Shown piece by piece: positions 8,752-17,592 of a stretch of 64,000 bases of DNA (positions within the stretch are counted from its first letter, which is position 1; each line of letters opens with the position of its first letter). Origin of the DNA: Planctomycetota bacterium. Its GTDB lineage: Bacteria > Planctomycetota > Phycisphaerae > SM23-33. The stretch is taken from positions 20,629 to 84,628 of the forward strand of contig JAAAOJ010000037.1 of assembly GCA_009908915.1 (NCBI GenBank), given 5' to 3'. Below the pieces are notes generated by a model. It had not been told where the DNA came from. It ran no database searches and saw nothing but the letters and a program-made list of their open reading frames with translations. A program made the position numbers and the translations under genes.

Positions 8752-10041
8752 ATGGCAGAGACCGACAGCAATTTCGACGACTTCGACCCGAAGAAGGACC
8801 AGCCCACCGGCGACGGCGCGGCCCCCGAGCAGCCCGCCGACGCTTCAGAGCGGTCGGCCGAGCAGCCCGACGAGCAGACGCCGCAAGAGCCGATCGAGCC
8901 GCCGGCCCGTGGCGAGGAAGTGCCCAGCACGCCCGACTTCAGCGGCATGGCGATGAACTCCGCCAAGGACACGCTTGCCGAGCGGAGCGACGAGGATGCG
9001 GGCATAGAACTCTCCTCCGGCTTTACCCACGAGCAGGAGCCGCCGCAAGAGCAGGACCTGTCGCAGTGGACCGGCTCGATCGAAACGTCCGGGAAGGTTA
9101 CGGACGGCGAGCCAGAGCCCGCCCCGCAACCCGAGCCGGCTGTCGACCAGGCTCCCGGGCCGCAGGAAGCGCCGGCCCCCGTGCCCACGCCGGACGACGC
9201 CGAACGCGACGAGGATGATCAGGCATCGATGCCCACCTCGGGTGCGGCGGCTGCGCTGCACGAGAGCGAAGAGGACGAATCGCCGCCCGGGCTGTACAAC
9301 CAGATCAGCTCCTCCAAATTCAACGAAGAGCTTTCGAGCCCGCAGTACGACGATGCCATCGCCCCATCGACGGCCGTCGCCGCCGTGCGTCGCATGGCGC
9401 GAAACGCCGAACTGAAAGACAAGGCCGACGACCTCTTTCGCGGCATGTGGGCGTCGATCTTCTACTCCGGCCGCATGACCGGCAAGGCGACGCTGGTGAC
9501 CGCCCCGTCCCGCAACGAAGGCGTTTCGACCATCGCCTGCGGCCTGGCGGTAGCCGGCAGCGGCCCGGCCGGCGGCGCACGCGTCTGCCTCGTGGACTTC
9601 AACCTTCGCGCCCCGGCCATCCACGAACGGCTGGGCCTTCGCCAGGCGCCCGGCCTGACGGAAGTGCTCACCGGTGCCGAGGAACTGCACAACGTCATAC
9701 AGGGCGTCAATGAGTCGCTTGACGTGGTGACGGTCGGCACGATCGGCGGCCGCTCGCTGGATGTCCTGCGAAGTGATGCCGTCGAGGAGTTCTTCGAAAT
9801 CCTCAACGACGCCTACGATTACATTCTCGTGGATGTCGCCGCCGCCAACCACTACCCCGACGCACAGGTACTCGCCGGGGTCGTTGGCGACGTGGTCCTC
9901 GTGACCCACGCCGACCAGACCCCGCGCGAGGCCGTCGCCCAGGCCAAGAAACAGCTCGAAGCCGGCGGCGGAAAGCTTGTCGGACTTGTCCTGAACCAGC
10001 GGAGCTTCCCCATTCCCTCGTTCCTTTACCGACGCGTCTGA
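8752..10041 (+). CDS. CpsD/ParA-like P-loop ATPase of the polysaccharide locus, degenerate Walker A
   Basis: The first 200 or so of 429 residues are an acidic, Pro/Glu-rich, presumably disordered region. The remainder has the fold signature of BY-kinase/MinD-type ATPases: 'KATLVTAPSRNEGVSTIACG' in the Walker A position, 'RVCLVDFNLRAPAIHERLGL' in the Walker A-prime position, and 'YDYILVDVAAANHYPDAQVL' in the Walker B position. The lysine of GKST is replaced by valine (EGVST, about residue 256), and no tyrosine cluster ends the protein (it ends SFLYRRV). In known systems that lysine contacts ATP phosphates and the tyrosine tail is autophosphorylated, so this protein may bind but not hydrolyse nucleotide, or act only as a scaffold for the Wzz-like protein. 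Placement directly after wzz supports that partner. Confidence 0.85.
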   Translation: MAETDSNFDDFDPKKDQPTGDGAAPEQPADASERSAEQPDEQTPQEPIEPPARGEEVPSTPDFSGMAMNSAKDTLAERSDEDAGIELSSGFTHEQEPPQEQDLSQWTGSIETSGKVTDGEPEPAPQPEPAVDQAPGPQEAPAPVPTPDDAERDEDDQASMPTSGAAAALHESEEDESPPGLYNQISSSKFNEELSSPQYDDAIAPSTAVAAVRRMARNAELKDKADDLFRGMWASIFYSGRMTGKATLVTAPSRNEGVSTIACGLAVAGSGPAGGARVCLVDFNLRAPAIHERLGLRQAPGLTEVLTGAEELHNVIQGVNESLDVVTVGTIGGRSLDVLRSDAVEEFFEILNDAYDYILVDVAAANHYPDAQVLAGVVGDVVLVTHADQTPREAVAQAKKQLEAGGGKLVGLVLNQRSFPIPSFLYRRV

Positions 10042-10056
10042 CAGGACGGGCTCTGC

Positions 10057-11559
10057 ATGCTGCTGATCCGTGAGCAAAAGATCGACTGGCTCTACCTGGG
10101 GGCCATTGGCGTGTTGCTGGTTGCCGTGATCGGCGTGGGGCTGCTCGCGCCCGGTCTCGTGCCCTGGAACATCGCCATCGCCGCCGCGGCCGGCCTGCTG
10201 TTCTACTGGGCTGTCCGGTGGGATGTAACGCTGTGGGCCTGGCTGTGGGTTCTCAGCTACGGCATCCTCGACTGGCCTGGTTGGAAGATTGACGTAACGG
10301 GCTTCTTCAACCTGTCCGTGCCGCGACTGGTATTCCTGGCCGGCATGGTCGCGTTCTTCCTCTACTTCCTCACGCACGCACGCCGCATTCGCTTTGATCG
10401 CAAGCTGCATTGGCTCATGCTGGCCCTGGTCGTCTACGTCGGCATCAGCGCTCACACGTCCGGCTGGGTGGCGGCGACGGAGGAAGTGCGATCGGCGCCG
10501 TATTACCGCTTCATCGGCAGCATTCTGCTGCCGTTTCTGATGTTCTTCCTGATCTACAACGCCGGTTCGGACGAAAAGCAGATTCGGCGGGCGCTGATCA
10601 TCATTACGTTGTACGGTTGGTACGCGCTGTACATCGGCTACCTGCAGTATGCGGCGCTCGGCGGCGTCGGCTGGGCTCGGCAGCTCATCTGGCCGAACTA
10701 TATCAACGACCCGACATGGGGCATCCACTTCGACCGTGCGCGCGGCGCGTTCAGTGGCGCCTCACCCCAGGCCGTCTTCCTCGTACTGCTGTTCTATGTC
10801 GACCTGTACCTGATTCGCAAGGCCAGTGGCGTGTATCGCGGACTGCTGGTGGTCCAGGCGTTGCTCGTGCCGCCCGCGATCTTCTTCTGCCTGCTGCGAA
10901 GTGCGTACCTGTCCTTCGTCATCTGCGGGGCGATATGGATTCTCTGGGCCGGACGCCCCCGCTACCGCTGGCTGAGACTGGCCTGCCTGCTGGCACTGGT
11001 GCTTACCGCCGTCTATGTCCAGTGGGGGAGGCTGAGCAGTACCGACCGTCGAGCCGGCGGCGTGGCCCAGGTCGGCCCCGTCCGCTCGCGGATCATCCTG
11101 TTGGCCCAGACCTGGGAGATCGTCAAGGAACGCCCGATGACCGGCGTTGGTTTCGGCCACTTTGTCGACAAGCAGATGTCCATGTCGCGCGATCCGTCGA
11201 GTCTCGTCGGGGCGACCACCGGCGTACTTGTACAGCATAACCTGTTCCTGAACATGTGGGCCGAGACCGGCACGATCGGGCTGCTCGTGACGATCAGCGT
11301 CTTCGCCCTGCTGTTCCGCCAGTCGCTGCAGTTGTTCCGAAAGTTGCCGTCCGAAGCCGCGGGCGACGTGTCGCGCGAATTCGTCGTGCTGTTCTGGGTC
11401 GTTCTGGCAAACTACCTCATCGACGCCATGTTCCGCGATCCGCTGTGGCACGTCTTCAGCAATGCCATGCTCTGGAGTTTTGCGGGCCTGGTTGTCTGTT
11501 TCAATCGGCTGCTCGAGCCCCAGTCGCTCGACCTGCCTGTGGCACCGAGACTGGATTGA
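10057..11559 (+). CDS. Wzy/O-antigen-ligase family polymerase
   Basis: This is a 500-residue polytopic membrane protein with roughly ten to twelve hydrophobic segments. Near residues 350-420 it has the Wzy_C-type region: 'RSRIILLAQTWEIVKERPMT', then GVGFGHF, and 'HNLFLNMWAETGTIGLL' after a long extracytoplasmic loop. Members polymerise lipid-linked repeat units or ligate glycans on the outer face of the inner membrane. In this locus polymerase is the likelier role, because a flippase and chain-length regulator flank it and no lipid-A ligase context is seen. It starts 15 bases after the ATPase gene. The family does not reveal the sugar linkage. Confidence 0.88.
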   Translation: MLLIREQKIDWLYLGAIGVLLVAVIGVGLLAPGLVPWNIAIAAAAGLLFYWAVRWDVTLWAWLWVLSYGILDWPGWKIDVTGFFNLSVPRLVFLAGMVAFFLYFLTHARRIRFDRKLHWLMLALVVYVGISAHTSGWVAATEEVRSAPYYRFIGSILLPFLMFFLIYNAGSDEKQIRRALIIITLYGWYALYIGYLQYAALGGVGWARQLIWPNYINDPTWGIHFDRARGAFSGASPQAVFLVLLFYVDLYLIRKASGVYRGLLVVQALLVPPAIFFCLLRSAYLSFVICGAIWILWAGRPRYRWLRLACLLALVLTAVYVQWGRLSSTDRRAGGVAQVGPVRSRIILLAQTWEIVKERPMTGVGFGHFVDKQMSMSRDPSSLVGATTGVLVQHNLFLNMWAETGTIGLLVTISVFALLFRQSLQLFRKLPSEAAGDVSREFVVLFWVVLANYLIDAMFRDPLWHVFSNAMLWSFAGLVVCFNRLLEPQSLDLPVAPRLD

Positions 11560-11589
11560 CCTCGACCGTTTGGCGGGATACAACACCTT

Positions 11590-13221
11590 ATGTCCGTTCT
11601 CTCGCGTTTGCTGAAAACCGGCTCGATCGCCGGATCTATGAGCGTCTACCTGCCGTCGATGGTTCTGCAGAAGGGCCTCGGCCTGGGCCGCGTCATCCTG
11701 CTGACCTGGCTGGTGTCCAAGACGGAAATGGGGTTCTGGGGGCTGGCCGTGATGGCCTTCACCGTCGCGGCCCCGCTGGTCACGCTCGGTGCGAACCATG
11801 CCCTCAGTCGATATGTCAGCGTCTACGAGGCCCGCGGTCAATTGCTCGAATTCTACCGGCGTGTGCGCACGTGGGTGATTTGGCTGGCAGTGGTGCTGAC
11901 GGGGCTGGCATTGGCGCTGAGCCCGTGGCTGGTTCGGGCGCTGCTGGTGTTCAAACAGGCTGTCCGGGGTGGGCCGGTGACGCTCAACCCGTACCAGTGG
12001 TACATGGCCCTGGTGACGATCGGCACGGTCGGGGCGATGGGCCTGTATCTCTGCATGTTGAGCTTCGCCTATGGCCTGCGCGTTTACCGGCTGACGTCGG
12101 TCGTCGAGATCGTCTACAGCGTCGTCTTCACGGCCCTGGCGATCGTCTGGGCGTCGGCCACCCCGGGCGCACTGTCGATCCTCCTGGCCCATTTGGTGTC
12201 GCTGGGCGCGACGCTCGCACTGGGTGGTGTGCTGCTTGATATCGGCGTTCGCCGACTGGCCCGTAACGGAACGGGCGAACGCGAGGCCGCGCCGCTTGAG
12301 GATGACGTTGAGCCCGTCGCCGACGCCGACGACGTCGGCATGGCCATCCCCATTCACGCCACCGAGCCCAACCCGCCGGCCGAGCCGGTGGCGGCGGGCC
12401 TGAAGCGGTTCGTCCGCTTCGGCATGATGACGATGTTGGGTGCGATGATCTGGCAGGCGACCGGCTTTGTCAGCTACTTCATGGTCTACGTCTGGTTCGA
12501 CGGTCGAACCGCCGGGCCGTTGGCGGTCTTTCTGCGACTCAGTCAGCCGGTCGCCTTCATTGCCGGCGCCGCCTGGGCCATCCTGTTCACGCACGTCGCG
12601 CGACGATGGGAGGACGGCGACCGCGACGGAGCCATGTTCGTTCTCGAGACGGCCTACAAGGCCCTGTCACTCGCGGTCATGACCTTCAGTGTCCTGCTCT
12701 ACGTCACCGCGCCATGGTGGCGGCAGATCGTCGACCCGGCCTATCGCTACGGCTACCTCTATCTGCCTGGCCTGCTGACCTTCAGCGTCGCTGTCAGCAA
12801 CATGACGCTGTTGACGATCCTCGCCAAGCTTCACGAACGCCCCGGTATTATCGCCATTGCCGGCCTGGCGGCCTGTTCGCTCAACGTCCTGCTCGCAGCG
12901 ATGTGGATGTCGCCGCCGTACAGCTGGCACGTCAACGGGGCCGCCCGGGCGGCGGGTGTCGGCATGTACTTCGGCGGCGGTCTGGTGCTGCTGGTCTATC
13001 TTCTGGCGGCGCGCGTGCGGTTGTCGGACAGCACCTACTTCATCCTCGCCACACCCGTGCTGCTGATGCTGCCGGCCCTGTGGGTGGGCGTGGCCTGGCC
13101 GCTCATCCTGGCGGTCTGCCTGCTGACCGGCTGGGTGTTTGATCGCCACGAACGCGAGGTGCTCGGCCGCAGCATGCATCGCCTCGGTGCGGCGATGGGG
13201 AGGCTCGTGCCATGGCGTTGA
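11590..13221 (+). CDS. Wzx-type oligosaccharide flippase (MOP superfamily)
   Basis: The 543-residue protein has about twelve to fourteen transmembrane segments and the N-terminal pattern of polysaccharide flippases ('GSMSVYLPSMVLQKGLGLGR', 'LLTWLVSKTEMGFWGLAVMA'). A hydrophilic Glu/Pro/Ala-rich cytoplasmic loop (about residues 225-270) separates the two halves, and is longer than usual. Members translocate undecaprenyl-diphosphate-linked units to the periplasmic side. The gene overlaps the following glycosyltransferase by ten bases, so the two are probably translationally coupled. The substrate cannot be deduced. Confidence 0.88.
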   Translation: MSVLSRLLKTGSIAGSMSVYLPSMVLQKGLGLGRVILLTWLVSKTEMGFWGLAVMAFTVAAPLVTLGANHALSRYVSVYEARGQLLEFYRRVRTWVIWLAVVLTGLALALSPWLVRALLVFKQAVRGGPVTLNPYQWYMALVTIGTVGAMGLYLCMLSFAYGLRVYRLTSVVEIVYSVVFTALAIVWASATPGALSILLAHLVSLGATLALGGVLLDIGVRRLARNGTGEREAAPLEDDVEPVADADDVGMAIPIHATEPNPPAEPVAAGLKRFVRFGMMTMLGAMIWQATGFVSYFMVYVWFDGRTAGPLAVFLRLSQPVAFIAGAAWAILFTHVARRWEDGDRDGAMFVLETAYKALSLAVMTFSVLLYVTAPWWRQIVDPAYRYGYLYLPGLLTFSVAVSNMTLLTILAKLHERPGIIAIAGLAACSLNVLLAAMWMSPPYSWHVNGAARAAGVGMYFGGGLVLLVYLLAARVRLSDSTYFILATPVLLMLPALWVGVAWPLILAVCLLTGWVFDRHEREVLGRSMHRLGAAMGRLVPWR

Positions 13222-14150
13222 GCGTTTCGGCCATTCTTCCGACGCACGATCGACCCGTTTCACTGCGGCGCTGCGTGGAATCCATCCTCGCGCAGACGCG
13301 GCGGCCGGAGGAGTTGATCGTGGTCAACGACGGCCGCGACGACCTCCGTGCCGACCTCATCGACGACCTGAACGCCTCAGCCGTGTCGGCCCGTTTTCTC
13401 CGGCGCGACGAAGCGTCCTCCACGGCCTCGCGCAATGCCGGGCTCGGTGCCGCCGCCGGCGATGTCATGCTGCTGCTGGAAGACGACATTGTCCTGCCGC
13501 CCGATTTCATCGCGCGACTGGTCGACCTCTACGCCGCCGATGCCGACGGTGTGGTCGGCGGCATCGGTCCGACCGTGCGCGAGCCGGACACCGAGTTGCC
13601 GTCGGGCAGGCTCTGGCTGGCTGTCGAGCGTGCGCTCGGTCGTGGCCGGTGGGGGCCGCACCATGTCGCCTCGCGCTATGCGTCGCTGCCCCCGGAACTG
13701 GCCGGCCGACTCCTGCCGGTGCGAAAGCTCTCCGCCGGCGGGCTGAGCCTGCGGGGCGAGGTGGCCGCCGCGTTCCACTTTGACGAAATGCTCAGCGGCT
13801 ATGCCTGGGGAGAAGATCGCGAACTGACATTTCGCATCGCCCCCCATCACGCCTTGTACCGCGCGCCCGAACTGGTCGTGCTCCATCATCGCCAGGCCGG
13901 CGGGCGGGGCGACTGGAAGGCCCGCGGCCGGGCCTACATCAGCAATACATGCCACATCGCCCAAAGTGTCGCTGGCGGAGCGGGCACGGGCATGCTGGCG
14001 GTCTGGGACATCGCGGCGACGATGCTGCAATATGCGGCGTGGTCGCCCGTGAGTCGGACCGGTGGCGAGAAGCGCCGTTTCGTCGGCGGGATGCTGCAGG
14101 AACTTCTGGCCCGCGGGGCATCCAGTGTCGGGAGGTTCTTGTGCGGATAG
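13212..14150 (+). CDS. Family 2 glycosyltransferase
   Basis: The 312-residue protein begins 'MALSVSAILPTHDRPVSLRR' and has the GT-A hallmarks: 'PEELIVVNDGRDD', 'STASRNAGLGAAAGDVMLLL' followed by the metal-binding-like EDDIVLP, and a later 'GEDREL' acceptor-side motif. It should transfer a sugar from a nucleotide donor to a lipid-linked intermediate on the cytoplasmic face. The last residues (ARGASSVGRFLCG) are encoded in the first copy of a 62-bp tandem duplication. Before that duplication arose, its stop codon would have overlapped the GTG start of the next gene by ten bases. Confidence 0.9.
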   Translation: MALSVSAILPTHDRPVSLRRCVESILAQTRRPEELIVVNDGRDDLRADLIDDLNASAVSARFLRRDEASSTASRNAGLGAAAGDVMLLLEDDIVLPPDFIARLVDLYAADADGVVGGIGPTVREPDTELPSGRLWLAVERALGRGRWGPHHVASRYASLPPELAGRLLPVRKLSAGGLSLRGEVAAAFHFDEMLSGYAWGEDRELTFRIAPHHALYRAPELVVLHHRQAGGRGDWKARGRAYISNTCHIAQSVAGGAGTGMLAVWDIAATMLQYAAWSPVSRTGGEKRRFVGGMLQELLARGASSVGRFLCG

Positions 14151-14230
14151 CGATGGTGAACTGGACGTTGGCCCGCGGGGCATCCAGTGTCGGGAGGTTC
14201 TTGTGCGGATAGCGATGGTGAACTGGACGT
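14107..14230. repeat. Perfect 62-bp tandem duplication at a gene junction
   Basis: Bases 14107-14168 and 14169-14230 are identical, and the first ten bases (TGGCCCGCGG) appear a third time at 14231-14240. The unit contains the end of the GT2 gene, a GGGAGG ribosome binding site, and a GTG start of the GT4 gene. The first copy's GTG (14141) now yields only a 23-residue peptide ending at 14212; the second copy's GTG (14203) reads into the full GT4. The boundaries coincide with the ten-base microhomology, as expected for slippage. Confidence 0.97.
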
Positions 14231-15297
14231 TGGCCCGCGGCGGCGCGGAGAAGCAGTGCGCTATCTCCGCGGCCGAACTCGCCCGCGCCGGCCATGCGGT
14301 GACCGTTTTCCATTGTCAGCCGGACAATGACTACGCCGACCTGCTGGCGGCGGCCGAGGTGCCCGTCGAGTGTGTCGACGTCGGCGGCTGGATGCGACGC
14401 CTGGTTGTCGCGCCGCTCCGCGGACCGCTGTCCGAGGGTTTCGACGTGATCCACGCGTTCGACCTTGCCTGCCTCACCGACGTCCTCCACGCCGTGTCGT
14501 CCGACCAGCAGCAGAAGATCATCGCCGGCTGCCGGGCCGGCCAGCCGCTGTCGACACTGCGAGACGTGCTGATTCGCCGGGCTCTGCGCCGCCATTCGCC
14601 GGGCGGCTGGATCGTCAACGCCGAAGCCCTGCGGGGCGTGGTCGTCGACCGCTACGCCGCTGCCCGCGAGGCTGTCACCGTCGTGCCGAATGCCATCTAC
14701 CTCCGGCCGTTCGCCGACCTGCCGGACCGGGCCGGCACCCGCCGTCGCTTCGACGTACCGCCGGACACTCCCGTCGTCAGCATGGTCGCCAACCTTCGGC
14801 CGATGAAGAATCACGAGATGCTCTTCCGCGTCGTCAGCCGCCTTGTCGCCCGGGGCCGCGACGTTCGTATTCTGCTGGCCGGCGACGGGCCGCGATGGGC
14901 CGAGATCGACCGGCTTCGGCGCGAGTACAAGCTGGAGGCAACCGTCCGCATGCTCGGCCGCATCGACGAGGTTCCGGCACTGCTGGCGGCCTCGGAGGTG
15001 GCGATACTGACGAGTCACGCGGGCACGGAGGGTGTCCCCAACTGCCTGCTGGAGGCTGCCGCGGCCGGTTGCCCCATCGTCGCGACACGATGCGGCGCCG
15101 AGCACGTGATCTCCCACGGCGAGACCGGGCTGCTTGTGGAACCGAACGACGACGCGGCAATGGCTGATGGCATCGCAAAGCTGCTCGACGAGCCGGTCCT
15201 CGCCCGCCAACTGGCGGATGCCGCCCGCGAGCACGTCAGCCGCGCCTTCGCCGCCGAGTACCTTGCCGAGCGGCTGCTGGCGGCATACCGCTTGTAG
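14203..15297 (+). CDS. Family 4 glycosyltransferase
   Basis: The 364-residue protein starts 'VRIAMVNWTLARGGAEKQC', the usual GT4 N-terminus where the Gly-rich loop binds the donor. It has the C-terminal GT-B features 'VSMVANLRPMKNHEMLF', 'VRILLAGDGPRWAEIDRL' and the E-x7-E region 'EGVPNCLLEAAAAGCPIVAT'. I chose GTG 14203 because it has a GGGAGG site seven bases upstream and homology begins there. The frame is open further left only through the duplicated DNA and the preceding gene. An ATG four codons later is an alternative. It probably adds one sugar of the repeat unit. Confidence 0.9.
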   Translation: MRIAMVNWTLARGGAEKQCAISAAELARAGHAVTVFHCQPDNDYADLLAAAEVPVECVDVGGWMRRLVVAPLRGPLSEGFDVIHAFDLACLTDVLHAVSSDQQQKIIAGCRAGQPLSTLRDVLIRRALRRHSPGGWIVNAEALRGVVVDRYAAAREAVTVVPNAIYLRPFADLPDRAGTRRRFDVPPDTPVVSMVANLRPMKNHEMLFRVVSRLVARGRDVRILLAGDGPRWAEIDRLRREYKLEATVRMLGRIDEVPALLAASEVAILTSHAGTEGVPNCLLEAAAAGCPIVATRCGAEHVISHGETGLLVEPNDDAAMADGIAKLLDEPVLARQLADAAREHVSRAFAAEYLAERLLAAYRL

Positions 15298-15329
15298 CGT
15301 CGATCCGCCCGGGTGGATAAACTCTATAC

Positions 15330-16382
15330 ATGCTACGTCCTGCACAACCTGTCGACGCGGTCGTCGCCGTCACGCAGCGCTGCAACGCACGATGCGTCAT
15401 GTGCAACGTCTGGCAGCAGCAGGGCGTCGACGCGCTGGCGGCCGAGCACCTGGCGACGCTGCCGACGTCCCTCCGCACGGTGAACCTCTCCGGCGGCGAG
15501 CCGTTCCTCCGCGACGACCTGCCGGACCTCGTCGCCGCTACGCGCCGACGCTGCCGACGCGCCGTCATCACAATCTCCACCAACGGCCTCGGCGTCGACC
15601 GGACGGTGACCATGATGCACGCGATCGGCCTGGACGATCCGTCCGTGCGGCTGGCCGTCAGCATCGATGGGCTCGGGGCCGTCCATGATCGCATCCGCGG
15701 TGTGGCCGGTGCGTTCGACCGCGCGATGGCGACCGTCGACCGACTGCGCGCCGAGGGCTACAGCGGTTTGCGACTGAGCATGACCGTCACGCCTGACAAC
15801 GCCGCCGAGATCGCGGCGGTGGCGGACCTGGCCGCGGCCAGGGAACTGGAGCTTGGCGTGGTGGCGGCCCAGGCGGCAGCGAGACAACTGCACACGGATG
15901 GCGCGCCGGCGGGCGAGTATGGTGAGGAGGCCCGTGAGGCCTTCGAGGCCGTCGTCGGCGAGGGATTGCGGCGGTGGCGGCCGAAGGCCTGGCTGCGGGC
16001 ACACTTCACGGCGATGACGTGGCGACACATCTGCGGCGAGCGGTGGGAGAATCTGTCGCGGCCGGGCGAGGCGTTGTTTTTCCTGCAGTCAGACGGGACG
16101 GTCCATACATCGAGCGTTGACGGGCTGACGATGGGCAACCTGCTGCAGCAGGACTTCGGGTCGCTCTGGGCGTCGCCGCAGGCCGAGCAGGCCCGGCAGG
16201 CCGAACGAAACCGACGGCACACGAGTTGGATGATCTGCACGGCCCGGCGGTATTATCGATGCCGCACGGCGGCTGTGGGATGGTGGATTCTGCGGAAGAA
16301 GTTGCGAGCGCACATCGGGCGACTGAAGCTGGCCGAGCCGAACTCGGCAGAAGAGCAGACGCGTGCGAATCCTGCACATTGA
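15330..16382 (+). CDS. Radical SAM protein in the polysaccharide locus
   Basis: The 350-residue protein has the 4Fe-4S/SAM motif CNARCVMC (Cys18, Cys22, Cys25), the 'NLSGGEPFLRDDLPDLV' (GGEP) motif and 'TISTNGLG', so it should be an active radical SAM enzyme. A C-terminal region with 'GTVHTSSVDGLTMGNLLQQD' resembles the SPASM/twitch region that follows in many family members, but only a few cysteines are present, so auxiliary clusters are uncertain. Its reaction is unknown. Location between glycosyltransferases suggests sugar or lipid-carrier modification, or a peptide modification linked to the surface polymer; that is inference. It overlaps the next glycosyltransferase by 20 bases. Confidence 0.88.
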   Translation: MLRPAQPVDAVVAVTQRCNARCVMCNVWQQQGVDALAAEHLATLPTSLRTVNLSGGEPFLRDDLPDLVAATRRRCRRAVITISTNGLGVDRTVTMMHAIGLDDPSVRLAVSIDGLGAVHDRIRGVAGAFDRAMATVDRLRAEGYSGLRLSMTVTPDNAAEIAAVADLAAARELELGVVAAQAAARQLHTDGAPAGEYGEEAREAFEAVVGEGLRRWRPKAWLRAHFTAMTWRHICGERWENLSRPGEALFFLQSDGTVHTSSVDGLTMGNLLQQDFGSLWASPQAEQARQAERNRRHTSWMICTARRYYRCRTAAVGWWILRKKLRAHIGRLKLAEPNSAEEQTRANPAH

Positions 16383-17592
16383 GAAATTCCTCGACGGCGA
16401 CGGCGCCGCTGCCGGCGGCGTGGGGCAGTATGTCCGCGCTCTGGGTGAGGCCATGGAGGCACGGGGCCACCAGACTTTTGCCTTCGGTTGCGTGACCGAT
16501 GCCGCGATGCCCGCCATGCCGCAATTGCGCGATTTCAACAGTGCGGCCTCGCCGCTGGCGTTCGTGCATATGCTGCACAACGACGAAGCCGCCGGCAAAC
16601 TCGACGCATGTCTCCGCCGCCAGCCCGTCGACGTCGCGCACCTCCACAACATCTATCATCACCTCACGCCATCGATCCTGCCGGTGCTGGCCCGCCACGG
16701 TGTGGGCATCGTGATGACGTGCCACGACCTTCGCCAGGCCGGCCGTGAGCGCGCGTTCTGGCGGTGGCCGGTCGAGCGGCTGAACCTTGACGGCATCGAT
16801 GATCACTACGCGGCGGCGGCCCGGCGTCACTGCACCGGCCCGGGTGGGGCGGCTCTGGCGGGTCGTGGTGCGATCGAGCGGCTGTTGCGGCGCTACCACC
16901 GATGGGTGGGCGTCTGGGTGTGCCCGACGCAAATGGCATGGGACGCACTGTGCGAGACGGGCGTTCCCCGCAGCCGGCTGCGGCTGGTGCGTAACCCGGT
17001 GCGGCGACCGGCAACGTCCAACACGCCGCGCCGTTCGAACGTGCTTCTGTATGCGGGGCGATTGGCGGTGGAGAAGTCTCCAGAGTTGCTGCTGCCGCTG
17101 GCGGCGCGGCTGGCGGGCGCGACGGTGCGCGTCGCCGGCGACGGTCCCATGCGCGAGCCGCTCGGCGTGGCGGCCACGCGGCGGCGTGTCTGGAACCTGG
17201 AACTGCTTGGTCACGTAGGGTGCGACAGGATGGCGGATCTGTACGGCGAGGCGGCGGCGGTGGTGGTGACCAGCCGATGTACGGAGAATTCACCGGCGGC
17301 CATGCTCGATGCGATGGCGGCCGGCCGGTGCGTCATCGCGCCGGACCAGCGTGGCCTGCGCGAATGGATCGACGACGGCGAGACGGGGCGGCTGTATCCG
17401 ACCGGCAATGTCGACGCCCTGGTCGCGGTGGCGAAGGACCTGCTGGCCGACCGACGTCAGCGCCAGCGACTCGGCGCGGCGGCAGCGCCGCGAATCGAGC
17501 GCATGCACCCGCCGGATGGCATCGAACAGGCGGTCATCGAGGCCTACGAGGCGGCGATGCAGATTGCGAGGCGACGATGCGAATCGCAATGA
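16363..17592 (+). CDS. Family 4 glycosyltransferase
   Basis: The 409-residue protein begins at a GTG (16363) as 'VRILHIEKFLDGDGAAAGGV' and has the GT4 C-terminal domain: 'NVLLYAGRLAVEKSPELLLP', 'VRVAGDGPMREPLG', 'ADLYGEAAAVVVTSRCTENS' and 'AMAAGRCVIAPDQRGLREWI'. The E of the usual EGxP motif is replaced in the segment 'TENSPAAML', which still carries the Glu and a Ser/Pro context. The start lies inside the radical SAM gene, and its end overlaps the next GT4 by 16 bases, so the genes form one translationally coupled series. Donor and acceptor are unknown. Confidence 0.88.
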   Translation: MRILHIEKFLDGDGAAAGGVGQYVRALGEAMEARGHQTFAFGCVTDAAMPAMPQLRDFNSAASPLAFVHMLHNDEAAGKLDACLRRQPVDVAHLHNIYHHLTPSILPVLARHGVGIVMTCHDLRQAGRERAFWRWPVERLNLDGIDDHYAAAARRHCTGPGGAALAGRGAIERLLRRYHRWVGVWVCPTQMAWDALCETGVPRSRLRLVRNPVRRPATSNTPRRSNVLLYAGRLAVEKSPELLLPLAARLAGATVRVAGDGPMREPLGVAATRRRVWNLELLGHVGCDRMADLYGEAAAVVVTSRCTENSPAAMLDAMAAGRCVIAPDQRGLREWIDDGETGRLYPTGNVDALVAVAKDLLADRRQRQRLGAAAAPRIERMHPPDGIEQAVIEAYEAAMQIARRRCESQ

